Below, piece by piece: positions 1 through 8,229 of a stretch of DNA of 18,241 bases. The position numbers and the translations under genes are program-made. The DNA comes from DATGMB01 sp035293845. GTDB lineage: Bacteria > Acidobacteriota > Terriglobia > Bryobacterales > Bryobacteraceae. Within the stretch, counting starts at the first letter, position 1; every line of letters starts with the position of its first letter. The DNA is taken from positions 1-18,241 of the forward strand of contig DATGMB010000035.1 in NCBI GenBank assembly GCA_035293845.1, read 5' to 3'. The notes beneath the pieces were generated by a model. It made no database searches and was not told the DNA's origin. It saw only the letters and a list, made by a program, of their open reading frames with translations.

Positions 1-15
1 TATCTTTCGATACGT

Positions 16-1329
16 CTACTCTCCCCGCTCCCAGTTCACCGTTTCCTCATCCGGCGCATCGAACTCCTCGGGCTCGATCTGGTGCAGACACAGGCTCTCG
101 GTGGGCAGGATGTTGCGCCACTGGTTCACCAGCTTGCGGTACGCCTCTCCGACCGGGCGGATCTTGCGGTCGAGGTCGTAGAGACCGAGCGGGTTGACGT
201 GGCCGTTGTCCTCACGCAGGGTGGTGTCCCAGTCGACCTGGTCCGTCAGGCTGTACCAGGTGAAGCCGATGATCGGGACGCCGTCCTCCTTCAGCCGCAC
301 CATGTTGGCCCACTCCTTCCACAGCCACGCCGGCGCGCGCACGGCATCCCCGAGATTGGTTTCGGTATGCATGACGGGCAGGTGATAACGCTCGTAGTAC
401 TGGCGGGTGATGACGTAGTAACCGAAGATTTCGCCGGAGCCCTGAATCGGGCCGTGGCTGGGCACGGCGTGCTCGTTGGTGACGTAATAGTCGTTGCCCA
501 TGACGCAGTAGGGGCGCATGTGGGCGGCGTGGCTGAGGAACCAGTGATACTCCTCGCGGGTCATGCCGTGGTCCATGAGGTATTCGTACATCACGCCGCG
601 GACGTCGTGCCCGTAGGAGAGGTCGAGTGAGAGGAAGCGCTTGTGGTTGAGCACGGCGGCTCGGGGGAGGGCCTCGGGCTCGATGGCGTGGAAGTATTCG
701 GTAGATTCGCTCTGGATGAAGAGGGCCTGCGGCTGCACCTTGAGAATCGCCTCTTCGGCCAGCAGGTTGGCTTTGGCGAGGTGCTTGAGCGCGGTGACGA
801 AACCCACATCCGACTTCAGCCGCTCGTTCCACCAGCCGTACTGGCCGGAAAACAGCGCCGTGACGAAGATCTCGTTCACTGGCGTATACAGGCGCACCCA
901 GGGAAAGCGGCGGGCGAAGGCTTTGGCGTAATCGGCGAAGAGGCGCGGCCAGTCCGGGTTCTGGAAGTTGCCGGCCCACGGAGGCACGCCGAAATGGCAG
1001 AGATCGACGATCGGGTGGATGCGCAAGCGCCGCAGCTCGGCGAAGGTCTGATCCGCGAAGTCCCAATCGTATCGGCCCGGCGCAAGGTAATCGCGGTAGA
1101 GTGGCGGTCCGTAGCGGAGGAAGTCGAGGCCGATCTCTTTGACGAGCTGGAAATCCTCCTTCCAGCGCGTGTAATGGCCGCACTTGGCCATTTCGTCGAC
1201 GCGGTGGTCGCGGCCATCCTTGCCGGTGACCACGGGATAGCTGTTCTCGATCCCTGTGGCGAACATGAATGTGTGGGGCTTATGGTGCGCAATCAGGGTT
1301 GCGCCGTTGCGAGGGATCGAGCGTTTCAT
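16..1329 (-). CDS. Glycoside hydrolase family 1-like protein (beta-glycosidase fold)
   Basis: A 437-residue protein that resembles the GH1 branch of clan A retaining glycosidases. Seen: a TPVNE motif (acid/base Glu near residue 153, where classical GH1 has T-x-NEP), and HTETN near residue 323 at the place of the nucleophile motif (ENG in classical members). The C-terminal block WYSLTDQVDWDTTL followed by GLYDLDRKIRP is typical of GH1 (aglycone/-1 subsite Trp). There is no signal peptide, so it is probably cytoplasmic. I chose ATG at 1329 over the in-frame TTG at 1347; a weak GGGAA precedes it. The substrate cannot be read from sequence. The divergence around both catalytic motifs places it with atypical GH1-like proteins, some of which occur with or fused to sugar-nucleotide reductases. 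That link is known of the family and is not seen here. The fold is fairly sure, the exact activity is not. Confidence 0.8.
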   Translation of the reverse strand: MKRSIPRNGATLIAHHKPHTFMFATGIENSYPVVTGKDGRDHRVDEMAKCGHYTRWKEDFQLVKEIGLDFLRYGPPLYRDYLAPGRYDWDFADQTFAELRRLRIHPIVDLCHFGVPPWAGNFQNPDWPRLFADYAKAFARRFPWVRLYTPVNEIFVTALFSGQYGWWNERLKSDVGFVTALKHLAKANLLAEEAILKVQPQALFIQSESTEYFHAIEPEALPRAAVLNHKRFLSLDLSYGHDVRGVMYEYLMDHGMTREEYHWFLSHAAHMRPYCVMGNDYYVTNEHAVPSHGPIQGSGEIFGYYVITRQYYERYHLPVMHTETNLGDAVRAPAWLWKEWANMVRLKEDGVPIIGFTWYSLTDQVDWDTTLREDNGHVNPLGLYDLDRKIRPVGEAYRKLVNQWRNILPTESLCLHQIEPEEFDAPDEETVNWERGE

Positions 1330-1395
1330 TTCCCGCTGGACTTGCAATCGGGGGGCCGGGGGGTGGAGGGGAATGTGAGGAATGGATCGGGGATG

Positions 1396-1444
1396 GCGGG
1401 CAGGCCTGTTCCCTGCCCGCAGACGCGCAGGCCATGGCCCGCGC
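1396..1444. repeat. Two adjacent GC-rich palindromes in the GH1-PPIase gap
   Basis: The first hairpin has perfect 9-bp arms (GCGGGCAGG at 1396-1404, CCTGCCCGC at 1412-1420) and a 7-nt loop. The second, at 1425-1444, is centred on GGCCATGGCC with one arm mismatch. They lie between the end of the isomerase gene and the start of the GH1 gene, both on the minus strand. There is no T-tract, so a classical intrinsic terminator is not supported. They could be REP-like palindromes or a Rho-type or mRNA-stabilising 3' structure. A related palindrome with a GCAGGCC core lies between csm3 and csm4. Confidence 0.5.
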
Positions 1445-1449
1445 CACCC

Positions 1450-2334
1450 TTACTTTGAAGGGCCGAGCGCCGGAATCAGACCGAGGAACTGCGGGCTCGT
1501 GAACTGGACCTTGTTTTCCTTGTTGACCTTATCGAGCCATTCCTTGTAGTGCTGCTCCTTAATTGCGGTGAAGATCGCTTCGCGCACCTGGGAAAGCGGG
1601 CGGTATGTCACGGTTTCCGCGAGGAAGATGTAAAAGCCGTTGGGCTGCCGCACCAAATCGCTGACCTCGCCCTGCTTGAGCGCGAACACGGCCGTACGCA
1701 TCGCATCCGGGACATTATCGCCCGGGCTGAGGGTGAGAAAGTCGCCATCCTTGGCGCGTGAGGTTTCATCGTCGGAGTTTTCGCGGGCGAGCTTGGCGAA
1801 ATCGGCGCCGGCATGGAGCTGCTGCAGGAGTTTCTCGCCCTTGGCCTTGGCTTGCTCTTCCGTCAGCTTCTTGCCGAACGAGATATAAATCGCGCGCAGA
1901 TGAACCTGCTTGTAGTCTTCCTTGTGCTGGTTGTAGTAGTTCACGATTTCCGAGGATTCGACCTGCTGCGCGCGCAGCGCGCTGCTCAGCTTCGCGTTCA
2001 TCAGGATGATGTTGCGGTTGTACTCCAGTTGCTCCTTAGTCGGACTCTCCTGATCCAGCCCGTCATCGACCGCCATCTTCGCCAGCTTGCGCAGGAAGGC
2101 CCATTGTTCCACGAAAGCCTTGCGGTCCTGTAAAGCCATGCGCTGATTCTCGGCGGGGAGCGCCGCGTAGATCTTCTTGAACTCGCCGAAGGTGAGCTTG
2201 GCGCCATCGTCCAGAATGGCGACGACCTGATCGTCCGGCAGATCGGGAAGCTTCGGCGGGGGAGCGGCCGGCTGCGCGGTCTGCGCCCATGCCGCGCCAA
2301 GACAGAGAAACGCAACGAGACTCAGGAGTTTCAT
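1450..2334 (-). CDS. Secreted parvulin-type peptidyl-prolyl cis-trans isomerase (PpiC/SurA-like)
   Basis: A 294-residue exported foldase-like protein. Residues 1-18 form a signal peptide (MKLLSLVAFLCLGAAWAQ). An alpha-helical N-terminal chaperone-like region (about 35-140) follows, then a PpiC rotamase domain (about 144-242). Recognisable rotamase signatures are GADFAKLARENSDDETS, KDGDF, and FALKQGEVSDLVRQPNGFYIF. A short C-terminal helix ends the chain. The role expected from the family is proline isomerisation and chaperoning of proteins in the periplasm or of outer-membrane proteins. The ATG at 2334 was preferred to one at 2355 because it starts directly on the signal peptide; neither has a strong ribosome-binding site. 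Length and single rotamase domain fit PrsA/PpiC proteins better than two-domain SurA. The assignment is secure at the family level. Confidence 0.9.
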   Translation of the reverse strand: MKLLSLVAFLCLGAAWAQTAQPAAPPPKLPDLPDDQVVAILDDGAKLTFGEFKKIYAALPAENQRMALQDRKAFVEQWAFLRKLAKMAVDDGLDQESPTKEQLEYNRNIILMNAKLSSALRAQQVESSEIVNYYNQHKEDYKQVHLRAIYISFGKKLTEEQAKAKGEKLLQQLHAGADFAKLARENSDDETSRAKDGDFLTLSPGDNVPDAMRTAVFALKQGEVSDLVRQPNGFYIFLAETVTYRPLSQVREAIFTAIKEQHYKEWLDKVNKENKVQFTSPQFLGLIPALGPSK

Positions 2335-2424
2335 GGCTGGAAATGACGTGCCCATAGTCTAACATGTGGCAGGCGGGGACACTGCGGCAGACGTGGGTAT
2401 CGATCGCGACGTCTGCAAACGTGG

Positions 2425-2459
2425 GGGGATTTGGGGTCGGGGATCGGGGATCAGGGGGC
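2425..2459. repeat. Heptanucleotide tandem repeat in the PPIase-ADOP gap
   Basis: Four consecutive 7-mers (GGGGATT, TGGGGTC, GGGGATC, GGGGATC) occupy 2425-2452, with a degenerate fifth unit after them. The array lies in the 198-bp gap (2335-2532) that separates the isomerase start from the permease stop; I see no gene in that gap. The units match the 7-mers found twice inside csm4 (12424-12472 and, inverted, 12720-12747). Confidence 0.7.
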
Positions 2460-2532
2460 GTCGGCCAGGGGGCACGTCCGCGCCAAACGCGCGCCACGGA
2501 TCACGGCAGCTGCGAGCACGGCCGCCAGGCAC

Positions 2533-4998
2533 TTATTCTCCGCGGAGCGTCACGGCGGGATCGATGCGCGCCGCGCGGAGCGCGGGCAGGTAGCAGGCGA
2601 GCGCCGCCACGGCCATCAGCAGCAGAGGGGCGAGCGCGAAGGTCGCGGGGTCCATGACCGCGGTGCCGTAGAGGAGCGAGCGGAGCAGGCGGCACACCAG
2701 CGCGGCGGCGGGCAGTCCAGCCGCAACCCCGGCCAGCACCGGCCGCATGCCTTCGCGCAGGATGAGTCCGGCGACCTCGCGGCGCCCGGCGCCCAGCGCC
2801 ATGCGCACGCCGATCTCGGCACGGCGCTGCGCAACGGCGAAGGAAAGCACTCCGTAAAGCCCGATGCCCGCCAGCAGCAGCGAAAGCGCCGCGAAGGACC
2901 CGAACAGCAGCATGTGGAACTGCTGATCGGCGGCCGACTGCCCGATCAGGTCGCGAACGGTCCGAACGCGGTCCACTGCCAGATCGGGGTTCAACCGGCG
3001 CACCTCGGCGCGCACTTGCGCGATCACCGAATGCGGCTCGCCGCGGGTGTGGAGCACCGCGTAGATCTGGTCGGATTCGGTGGCATCCGCCAGCGGCATA
3101 TAAAAGGTTGGAGCCGGGGGACGGCCGAGTTCATCGGGCACGTCGCCTACAATGCCGACGATCTCATAGTGCGGCGCGGGGATGCCGGTCGCCCGCTCGC
3201 GGACCATCGCAGCGTTGGTGTAAATCCGCTTGCCGATGGGGTCCTCGACTCCGAACCAGGTTTTGGCGAGCGACTGGCTGATGAGGATGACGGGGCGCCG
3301 CGGGTGTTTGGGATCGGGTCCGACGCCGTCTTCGGGCGTGAACACGCGGCCGCGCAGCAGCGGGATGCCGATCGCGGCGAAATAGGCGGGGTCCGCGTTG
3401 CGCTGCAAGGCGTCCATGGTCTGGCCGGGCGGGTTGGGATGGCCTTCGATGTAGAAGAAGTTGTCGTTGCAATGGCCGTCGACCGGCAGGCAGTTGCTGA
3501 GGCCGGCCGAGAGGACGCCCGGAATCGAATCGAGCCGCTGGGGCAGCTCGCGGAAGAACTCGCGGGCGCGGGCGTCCGGCATTTCGAGCCACGGGATCAT
3601 CACCGTGATGGTGTGGTCCGTGCGGACGCCGGAATCGGTCGCGAGCAAGTGCGCGAAGCTGCGGCCCAGCAGTCCGGCGGCGATCACCAGCACGAGCGAC
3701 AGGGCCACTTCGACGGCTGCCAGCGCGCGGCGGAAGCGGCCGTGGGCGCGGCCCTCCGTGGCGGAACGGCCGCCTTCCCGCAGGCATTGCGCCAGATCGC
3801 GGCGTGAAATCCGTAGCGCCGGCAGCAGGCCGGACGCGATCCCCACGGCGAGCGCGGCCGCCACCGCGAAGGCGAACACGCGGCCATCGAGCGGAACGGC
3901 GCCGCCGCTGAGCACCGCATCGGCGCCGGGCGCGCGGGCAGCCAGCGCATCGCCGACAAAGGCGGCGAAGGCGAGGCCGGCCGCCGCGCCGCACAGCGCA
4001 AGCAGGATGCTTTCGGCCATCAGGAGGCGGACCAGCCGCGGCCGGCCGGCCCCGGCGGCGGAACGGATGGCCAGCTCGACGGTCCGTCCGGAGCCGCGCG
4101 CCAGCAGCAGGTTGGCGACATTGACGCAGGAGATCAGCAGCACGCATCCCACCGCGGCCAGCAGGAGCAACAGACCCGGCCGGGCATCGCGCACCAGGGC
4201 TTCCTGCAGCGGCAGGGCATTGGCGCCGCGCGCGATGGCGTCGCCGGGATTGCTCCGGCGGTAGCGGGCGCTGATGGCGTCGATCTCCTGCCGCGCCTGG
4301 TCCAGCGCAACGCCCGGCCGGAGACGGGCGATCACGCTGAGGAAATGGGTATCGTGGCGCTGCGCCGTGTCGTCACCGATGGCGGCCGGGATCCAGAGCT
4401 GCGTGCCGCGCGCGGGGAAAGTGAAGCCGCGCGGCAGAATGCCGATGATGAGAGCGTCCTGCCCGTCGAGCCGGATATGGCGCCCGACCATGCCGGATGC
4501 GCCGCCGAAGCGCGATTGCCAGAGGCCCCAGGAGACCAGCGCCACGCGCGGCGCGCCGTGGCGGTCCTCGGCCGCGGTGAACGTGCGGCCAGCGATCGGC
4601 TGGACCCCGAGCATGGAGAAGAACTGCCAGGTCACGCCGGCGGCATCGACCCGCTCCGCGGCCAGGCTGTCGTGCGGGCCGGCGAGTGTGATGGGGCCGG
4701 TCATGTAACCCGCCATCGCCTCGAAACTATGGGCGAGCTTCTGCCAATCGAAGAACGTGCCGGGCGCAACCGAATTGAAGAGCGCGCCGTTGCTGCCGAT
4801 GCCCCGCTCATACAGCCGGGCCAGGCGGCCGGGGTCGCGGAAAGGGAGCGGGCGCAGGAGCATCGCGTTGACGATGCTGAATATGGCCGTGTTCGCCCCT
4901 AGCCCGAGCGCCAGTACCAGAACGGCGGTAAAGATGAACGCCGGGCGCTTGCGGAACGCGCGGAGCGTGAATCGGAAATCCTGGAGAAAACCGGACAT
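2533..4998 (-). CDS. ADOP-type ABC transporter permease (FtsX/MacB family)
   Basis: An 821-residue permease of the duplicated FtsX/MacB layout that is greatly expanded in Acidobacteria (ADOP family). The chain opens with a cytoplasmic stretch (FLQDFRFTLRAFRKRPAF) and a first membrane helix near residues 21-43. A MacB-like periplasmic domain follows (GIGSNGALFNSVAPGTFFDW, GMVGRHIRLDG). A three-helix FtsX core comes next, then a second periplasmic domain and a C-terminal FtsX core (QRRAEIGVRMALGAGRREV). It ends with DPAVTLRGE, a typical ADOP terminus. I chose ATG at 4998 because it gives the canonical N-terminus; an upstream ATG at 5028 adds ten atypical residues. No ATPase gene is adjacent, as usual for these orphan permeases, and no PadR regulator is seen next to it. 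The substrate is unknown. Confidence 0.93.
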   Translation of the reverse strand: MSGFLQDFRFTLRAFRKRPAFIFTAVLVLALGLGANTAIFSIVNAMLLRPLPFRDPGRLARLYERGIGSNGALFNSVAPGTFFDWQKLAHSFEAMAGYMTGPITLAGPHDSLAAERVDAAGVTWQFFSMLGVQPIAGRTFTAAEDRHGAPRVALVSWGLWQSRFGGASGMVGRHIRLDGQDALIIGILPRGFTFPARGTQLWIPAAIGDDTAQRHDTHFLSVIARLRPGVALDQARQEIDAISARYRRSNPGDAIARGANALPLQEALVRDARPGLLLLLAAVGCVLLISCVNVANLLLARGSGRTVELAIRSAAGAGRPRLVRLLMAESILLALCGAAAGLAFAAFVGDALAARAPGADAVLSGGAVPLDGRVFAFAVAAALAVGIASGLLPALRISRRDLAQCLREGGRSATEGRAHGRFRRALAAVEVALSLVLVIAAGLLGRSFAHLLATDSGVRTDHTITVMIPWLEMPDARAREFFRELPQRLDSIPGVLSAGLSNCLPVDGHCNDNFFYIEGHPNPPGQTMDALQRNADPAYFAAIGIPLLRGRVFTPEDGVGPDPKHPRRPVILISQSLAKTWFGVEDPIGKRIYTNAAMVRERATGIPAPHYEIVGIVGDVPDELGRPPAPTFYMPLADATESDQIYAVLHTRGEPHSVIAQVRAEVRRLNPDLAVDRVRTVRDLIGQSAADQQFHMLLFGSFAALSLLLAGIGLYGVLSFAVAQRRAEIGVRMALGAGRREVAGLILREGMRPVLAGVAAGLPAAALVCRLLRSLLYGTAVMDPATFALAPLLLMAVAALACYLPALRAARIDPAVTLRGE

Positions 4999-5075
4999 CG
5001 TGTCCGGGAAGCGCACGCGCGCGGCCACGCTAACCTATTGAAATTGCAAGCCGCCACCGGCCAGCAGTGGGACAA

Positions 5076-5095
5076 GCTGTCCGGATGCGGACAGC
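5076..5095 (-). terminator. Hairpin just after the BON gene, possible terminator
   Basis: A perfect 8-bp stem (GCTGTCCG at 5076-5083, CGGACAGC at 5088-5095) with a 4-nt loop starts 7 nt beyond the stop codon of the BON gene on the minus strand. On that strand the stem is followed by TTGTCCC, so the T-tract is poor. Its position and symmetry suggest transcription termination or 3' end protection, and it would separate the BON gene from the ADOP gene downstream. Confidence 0.5.
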
Positions 5096-5102
5096 CGCAG
5101 AG

Positions 5103-5528
5103 CTACCGCTGACTGCGCGCCGCGTCCTGGGACCGGGGCTCGCCACGTTTAACCTGCGCGCGCCGGCGGCCGGTTTCGAGGTTGCCGGCGGCCTTCTGTT
5201 TGGCGGCATCGCTGAGCTGGATGTGGTTGTTGACGGCCAGTGCCCCGGCGGATTTGCACAGCCGCGTCGCCACGCCTTTGTGCTGGATGACCTCCGTGTG
5301 GCCTTCGACGGTCGCGATGCCGCCCTGCACCCGGACCGTAAACTTATCGGCACTGATCTTGGACTTGGCGAACTTGGCGCGGATGAGGGCTTCGAGATCG
5401 CGGTCGCTCAGCCGCGGGGCGGCCTTGGGAGCGGCGGCGCGCTGGTGAACGGGTTCGGCCTTCTGCTGGGCGGCAGCGGGGATGGCGGCGAGAAGAATGG
5501 TCCCCAAAAAGCCGAAGAGCATTCGCAT
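5103..5528 (-). CDS. Small secreted BON-domain protein
   Basis: A 141-residue protein with an N-terminal signal peptide (about residues 1-20, cut near AAA-Q). An Ala/Pro-rich spacer leads to a single BON domain (about residues 41-107). The BON signature is visible in SDRDLEALIRAKFAKSK, VRVQGGIATVEGHTEV and AGALAVNNHIQLSD. A basic Arg-rich tail follows. BON domains occur in periplasmic or membrane-associated proteins such as OsmY and are thought to bind phospholipid surfaces. The precise role here is unknown. The start at 5528 has a good ribosome-binding site (AGGGAG about 4 nt upstream). It lies 63 bp after the PEP-CTERM gene on the same strand. Confidence 0.85.
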   Translation of the reverse strand: MRMLFGFLGTILLAAIPAAAQQKAEPVHQRAAAPKAAPRLSDRDLEALIRAKFAKSKISADKFTVRVQGGIATVEGHTEVIQHKGVATRLCKSAGALAVNNHIQLSDAAKQKAAGNLETGRRRAQVKRGEPRSQDAARSQR

Positions 5529-5591
5529 GCTCCCTAGTGCGGGGAGGATGCGAATACTCTCAGGAAAAATCGGGTTACGCGGGGTCCGGAA

Positions 5592-6479
5592 CTAGCGGCG
5601 GACGAACTTCCTGGCCACCAGAGCCAGACCGATCAGAGCGGAGCCCATCAGGCCCATGGTGGCCGGCTCGGGAGCCGGATTGGGCGTGTAGGTGTAATCG
5701 ACTTCGGCCTGGTACGTGCTGAGGACGTTGTAATTCTGGCTGTAGTGTCCCGCCTGGCTCGTTCCGGAGATGTTGGCCAGGAACAAGGTTGCCGACTGCC
5801 CTTCCAGATCGAAGTTCCCGGTTCCGACATAGCTCGTTGAGATATTCGTGCCTGCCAAGGTGGCGCCGGTGAGGTTGCGGACGCCGGTTCCGACCGTCAG
5901 CTTGGTCACGGCGCTCGAAGTCTGATTGGCGGAATAGGCGCTGGCAATATTGGAGACGCTGAAGCCGTTCGGATACAAAGAGCCGGCATCGCCGGCAAAG
6001 TCGTACTCCTGCCCGGGGTTGAGGTTGACGGTCGTGCAGTTCCCCGGGGCTACGGCAGAGTTGGACCCGACGTTATAGCAATCGCCCAGAATCGTTTTTG
6101 CCTGGTTCGTCGGGGTACCGTTCGTGGAGTACAGGGCCATGTTCTCGTCCGTGAACTGGTCGTTCGCATTGGCCGTGTTCGTATACGAGTTGCCGAACGG
6201 ATCGACGGCCAACTGCACGGCGAAATCCGTAACCCCGCCCGAACTCGCGGTGTTGGTCAGGTTCAGGGTCTGAATCGTGTTTGAGGTGTAGAAATAAAGT
6301 TCCACGCCGGTCAGCGTGCCAAGCGACGGATTGAACAGGGGCAGCGAGATGTCCCAGTTGGAAGACGAACCACTGTTCGAGCCCAGGTATCCAATCACGG
6401 TGGCGTGAGCGCCGGAAGCCCCAAACAGGGCCGCCAGGCCAAAAACTGCTCTCAAAACCGTTGATTTCATAACTTTCAT
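5592..6479 (-). CDS. PEP-CTERM-anchored secreted protein, function unknown
   Basis: A 295-residue exported protein. A signal peptide covers residues 1-26 (cut after AHA). The mature part is rich in Thr, Ser, Asn and Gly, a composition expected of a beta-sandwich surface protein. Two Cys (GDCYNV and GNCTTV) could form a disulfide. The C-terminus has the full PEP-CTERM sorting signal: PEP at about 270-272, a hydrophobic helix (GLMGSALIGLALVA) and a basic end (RKFVRR). This signal is known to be handled by exosortase (EpsH/XrtA type), which is not in this window. I placed the start at ATG 6479; ATG 6470 is equally possible, and the longer reading frame to 6563 would add an unlikely leader. The mature domain has no function I recognise. 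Confidence 0.87.
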   Translation of the reverse strand: MKVMKSTVLRAVFGLAALFGASGAHATVIGYLGSNSGSSSNWDISLPLFNPSLGTLTGVELYFYTSNTIQTLNLTNTASSGGVTDFAVQLAVDPFGNSYTNTANANDQFTDENMALYSTNGTPTNQAKTILGDCYNVGSNSAVAPGNCTTVNLNPGQEYDFAGDAGSLYPNGFSVSNIASAYSANQTSSAVTKLTVGTGVRNLTGATLAGTNISTSYVGTGNFDLEGQSATLFLANISGTSQAGHYSQNYNVLSTYQAEVDYTYTPNPAPEPATMGLMGSALIGLALVARKFVRR

Positions 6480-6573
6480 CTTGATGGCGTCTTGTGTGCG
6501 GAAATGTACCACTGCGAGAAGTATACGACAGGCCCCGTCGCCGTCACCAGAGCCAAAGCTCAAATAAGCGTCC

Positions 6574-6595
6574 TAGTACTACGACGTTTGTACTA
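6574..6595. promoter_or_regulatory. 22-bp dyad in the divergent intergenic region, possible operator
   Basis: TAGTAC (6574-6579) and GTACTA (6590-6595) form a perfect inverted repeat with a 10-bp spacer. It lies between the divergent PEP-CTERM and TPR genes. The TAC...GTA symmetry recalls operators of BlaI/MecI-family repressors, a family expanded in Solibacter-type Acidobacteria; the link is inference. The region 6480-6741 holds no gene I can support. It also has TTGACG at 6609-6614, a -35-like box on the plus strand, without a convincing -10 partner. Confidence 0.4.
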
Positions 6596-6723
6596 TGTTT
6601 GCACCGCGTTGACGAGTGTCTTGCCGCTTGCCAGACTGTAACGGTATGGATGGCCAGCAGGGACACCGGTTACGGAGGCGGCGGCCCACTCGATTGCCGC
6701 TGCAGCCGCAAGCGCAGAACCTC

Positions 6724-6732
6724 GGGAGAAGG
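6724..6732 (+). promoter_or_regulatory. Ribosome-binding site deciding the TPR gene start
   Basis: GGGAGAAGG ends 9 nt before the in-frame GTG at 6742. The next in-frame ATG (6763) has no purine-rich sequence upstream. Upstream possibilities reach 6616 but would add an Arg-rich, low-quality leader, so GTG 6742 is preferred. Confidence 0.45.
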
Positions 6733-6741
6733 CCGAGCTAT

Positions 6742-8229
6742 GTGGGTATCTCGATCCCCCGGATGGTGCTGCGGGCTGTTCGGTCCGCCAGTTGGGGCAG
6801 GACTCTCCGCGCCGTGGTTTTCTGCGCCGTCCTGGGCGGCGTCGGCCTTGGCGCTTCCTACGGTATATCCAAGCTCTACGGCAACTATCGCGACCGGACA
6901 CTGGACCTATGTGTAGTCACCGACGCCGACTACCGCGTGGATCACCCGGACTGGGCCATCAATCTGAAGCCGATCTTTGCCGACGTCAACCGGATGTTTC
7001 AAAAAACCGGCGTGCAGTGGCGGGTGAAGCAGGGCGGCGAGGCGTACCCCCCGAATACGCAAGGCGATCTTTTCCAGCGCGCGGCCCTTCTGCGGGACGT
7101 CGCCTGCACCGCCGATGTGATCCTGGGATTGACCTCGCGGGCGGACCGGCACGCGGATTCCGTGGCATCGCCCTTCTCGCACACGCTGCTGGTCTCGAGC
7201 CCTGCCTCCGATACGGAAGCAATGGCGGCGATTACCACCGCCGGCGCACTCGGCAAGCTCTTCGGCGTGCAGGTGAACCCGCGAACCATGATCGTCACCG
7301 GCGCTTCCGAGGGTATTTTCGACGCGGCGGCCATCCGCCTCATCCATGAAATGCGGCAATACGATTTCGCCGACGGCATTGACGCTCTCCCAGGCCGCTG
7401 GGAGGAGCGGGCGGAAGCGGCGCTCACCGAATCCTTAACTGGTAAGAAGGCGCATCCGGACGCCGAAGCGCGCCGCATTCTGGCGCGGGCGTTCGCCGCG
7501 GAGCGGAAACACAGCGATGCGATCCGCGAACTGCGCCAGGCGCTCCAGACTCTGCCCAACGACTTCGGATTGCGTTTCGATCTGGGCATGCAACTGGCGG
7601 CCGATTCGGAAACTCAGGCGGCGCTGGGAGCTCTCGCCGACGCGGCGGGGCTGGACCCTTCCAACGCCGAGCCGCACGCGGCGGCCGGAGGGATTCTGCT
7701 GAACGCCAACCGCGTCGATGAGGCCGTCGAGGAGTTCCGCAAGGCAGCGGCTCTCGATCCGCACAACTCCACGTATCAGGCGGCGCTGGGGGTGGCGCTT
7801 TCGCGACAGTCCGGCGGCGCGCGCGAGGCGGCGGCCGCGTTCCAGGAAGCGGTGCGGTTGCGGCCCATGGAGCCTGGAGCGGCGCAGGGGCTGATGCTGG
7901 AATCGAACGTGGAGCAGACGCTGCAGCAGGCCGTCCAGCAGTTGCAGGCACAGCTTCGCCAGAAGCCGGATTCGGCCGAGAATCACTTGAGGCTCGGCAT
8001 CGCGCACGGGCAGGCCGGCGATTTCCAAGCGTCGGAGAAGGAATTGCGGCGCGCGATCGAATTGCAGCCGGACTTCGGGGATGCCCATCTGGCGCTGGCG
8101 CGCACCTACTACCTAATGGAGCGATACGCGGATGCCCAAAAGGAATTGAATGCGGCACGCGCCGCGGGCGTAGTTCCTCCCGGCACCCTCATCGGCGCCG
8201 TCGAGCACAAGCTCAGCGCAGGCCATTGA
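6742..8229 (+). CDS. Membrane-anchored TPR protein with a degenerate metzincin-like domain
   Basis: A 495-residue protein from the GTG at 6742. A single membrane segment (about residues 22-45, VVFCAVLGGVGLGASYGI) makes it a likely signal-anchor protein facing the periplasm. Residues about 53-228 resemble the zinc metalloprotease-like domain often placed before TPRs: an opening INLKPIFADVNRMFQKTGVQWRV, and later TTAGALGKLFGVQV where a HExxHxxGxxH motif would be expected. None of the three His ligands nor the Glu is present, so catalysis is unlikely. The rest (about 229-495) is roughly six to seven TPR units, for example AIRELRQALQTLPNDFGLRFDLG and ASEKELRRAIELQPDFGDAHLALA. TPRs suggest a protein-binding scaffold. 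The partner is unknown. It lies upstream of the cas operon on the same strand but is separated by about 550 bp. The pseudo-peptidase reading is inference. Confidence 0.75.
   Translation: MGISIPRMVLRAVRSASWGRTLRAVVFCAVLGGVGLGASYGISKLYGNYRDRTLDLCVVTDADYRVDHPDWAINLKPIFADVNRMFQKTGVQWRVKQGGEAYPPNTQGDLFQRAALLRDVACTADVILGLTSRADRHADSVASPFSHTLLVSSPASDTEAMAAITTAGALGKLFGVQVNPRTMIVTGASEGIFDAAAIRLIHEMRQYDFADGIDALPGRWEERAEAALTESLTGKKAHPDAEARRILARAFAAERKHSDAIRELRQALQTLPNDFGLRFDLGMQLAADSETQAALGALADAAGLDPSNAEPHAAAGGILLNANRVDEAVEEFRKAAALDPHNSTYQAALGVALSRQSGGAREAAAAFQEAVRLRPMEPGAAQGLMLESNVEQTLQQAVQQLQAQLRQKPDSAENHLRLGIAHGQAGDFQASEKELRRAIELQPDFGDAHLALARTYYLMERYADAQKELNAARAAGVVPPGTLIGAVEHKLSAGH

Noticed and set aside
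2431..3807. 458-codon plus-strand frame antisense to the ADOP gene
   Set aside because: The opposite strand encodes a clear ADOP permease; this frame is Arg/Gly/His-rich with no recognisable domain.
6742..8229. TPR protein as a type III-E-like TPR-CHAT effector
   Set aside because: No CHAT caspase-like His/Cys catalytic pattern is seen; the N-terminal domain resembles a degenerate metzincin, and it is separated from cas10 by about 550 bp.
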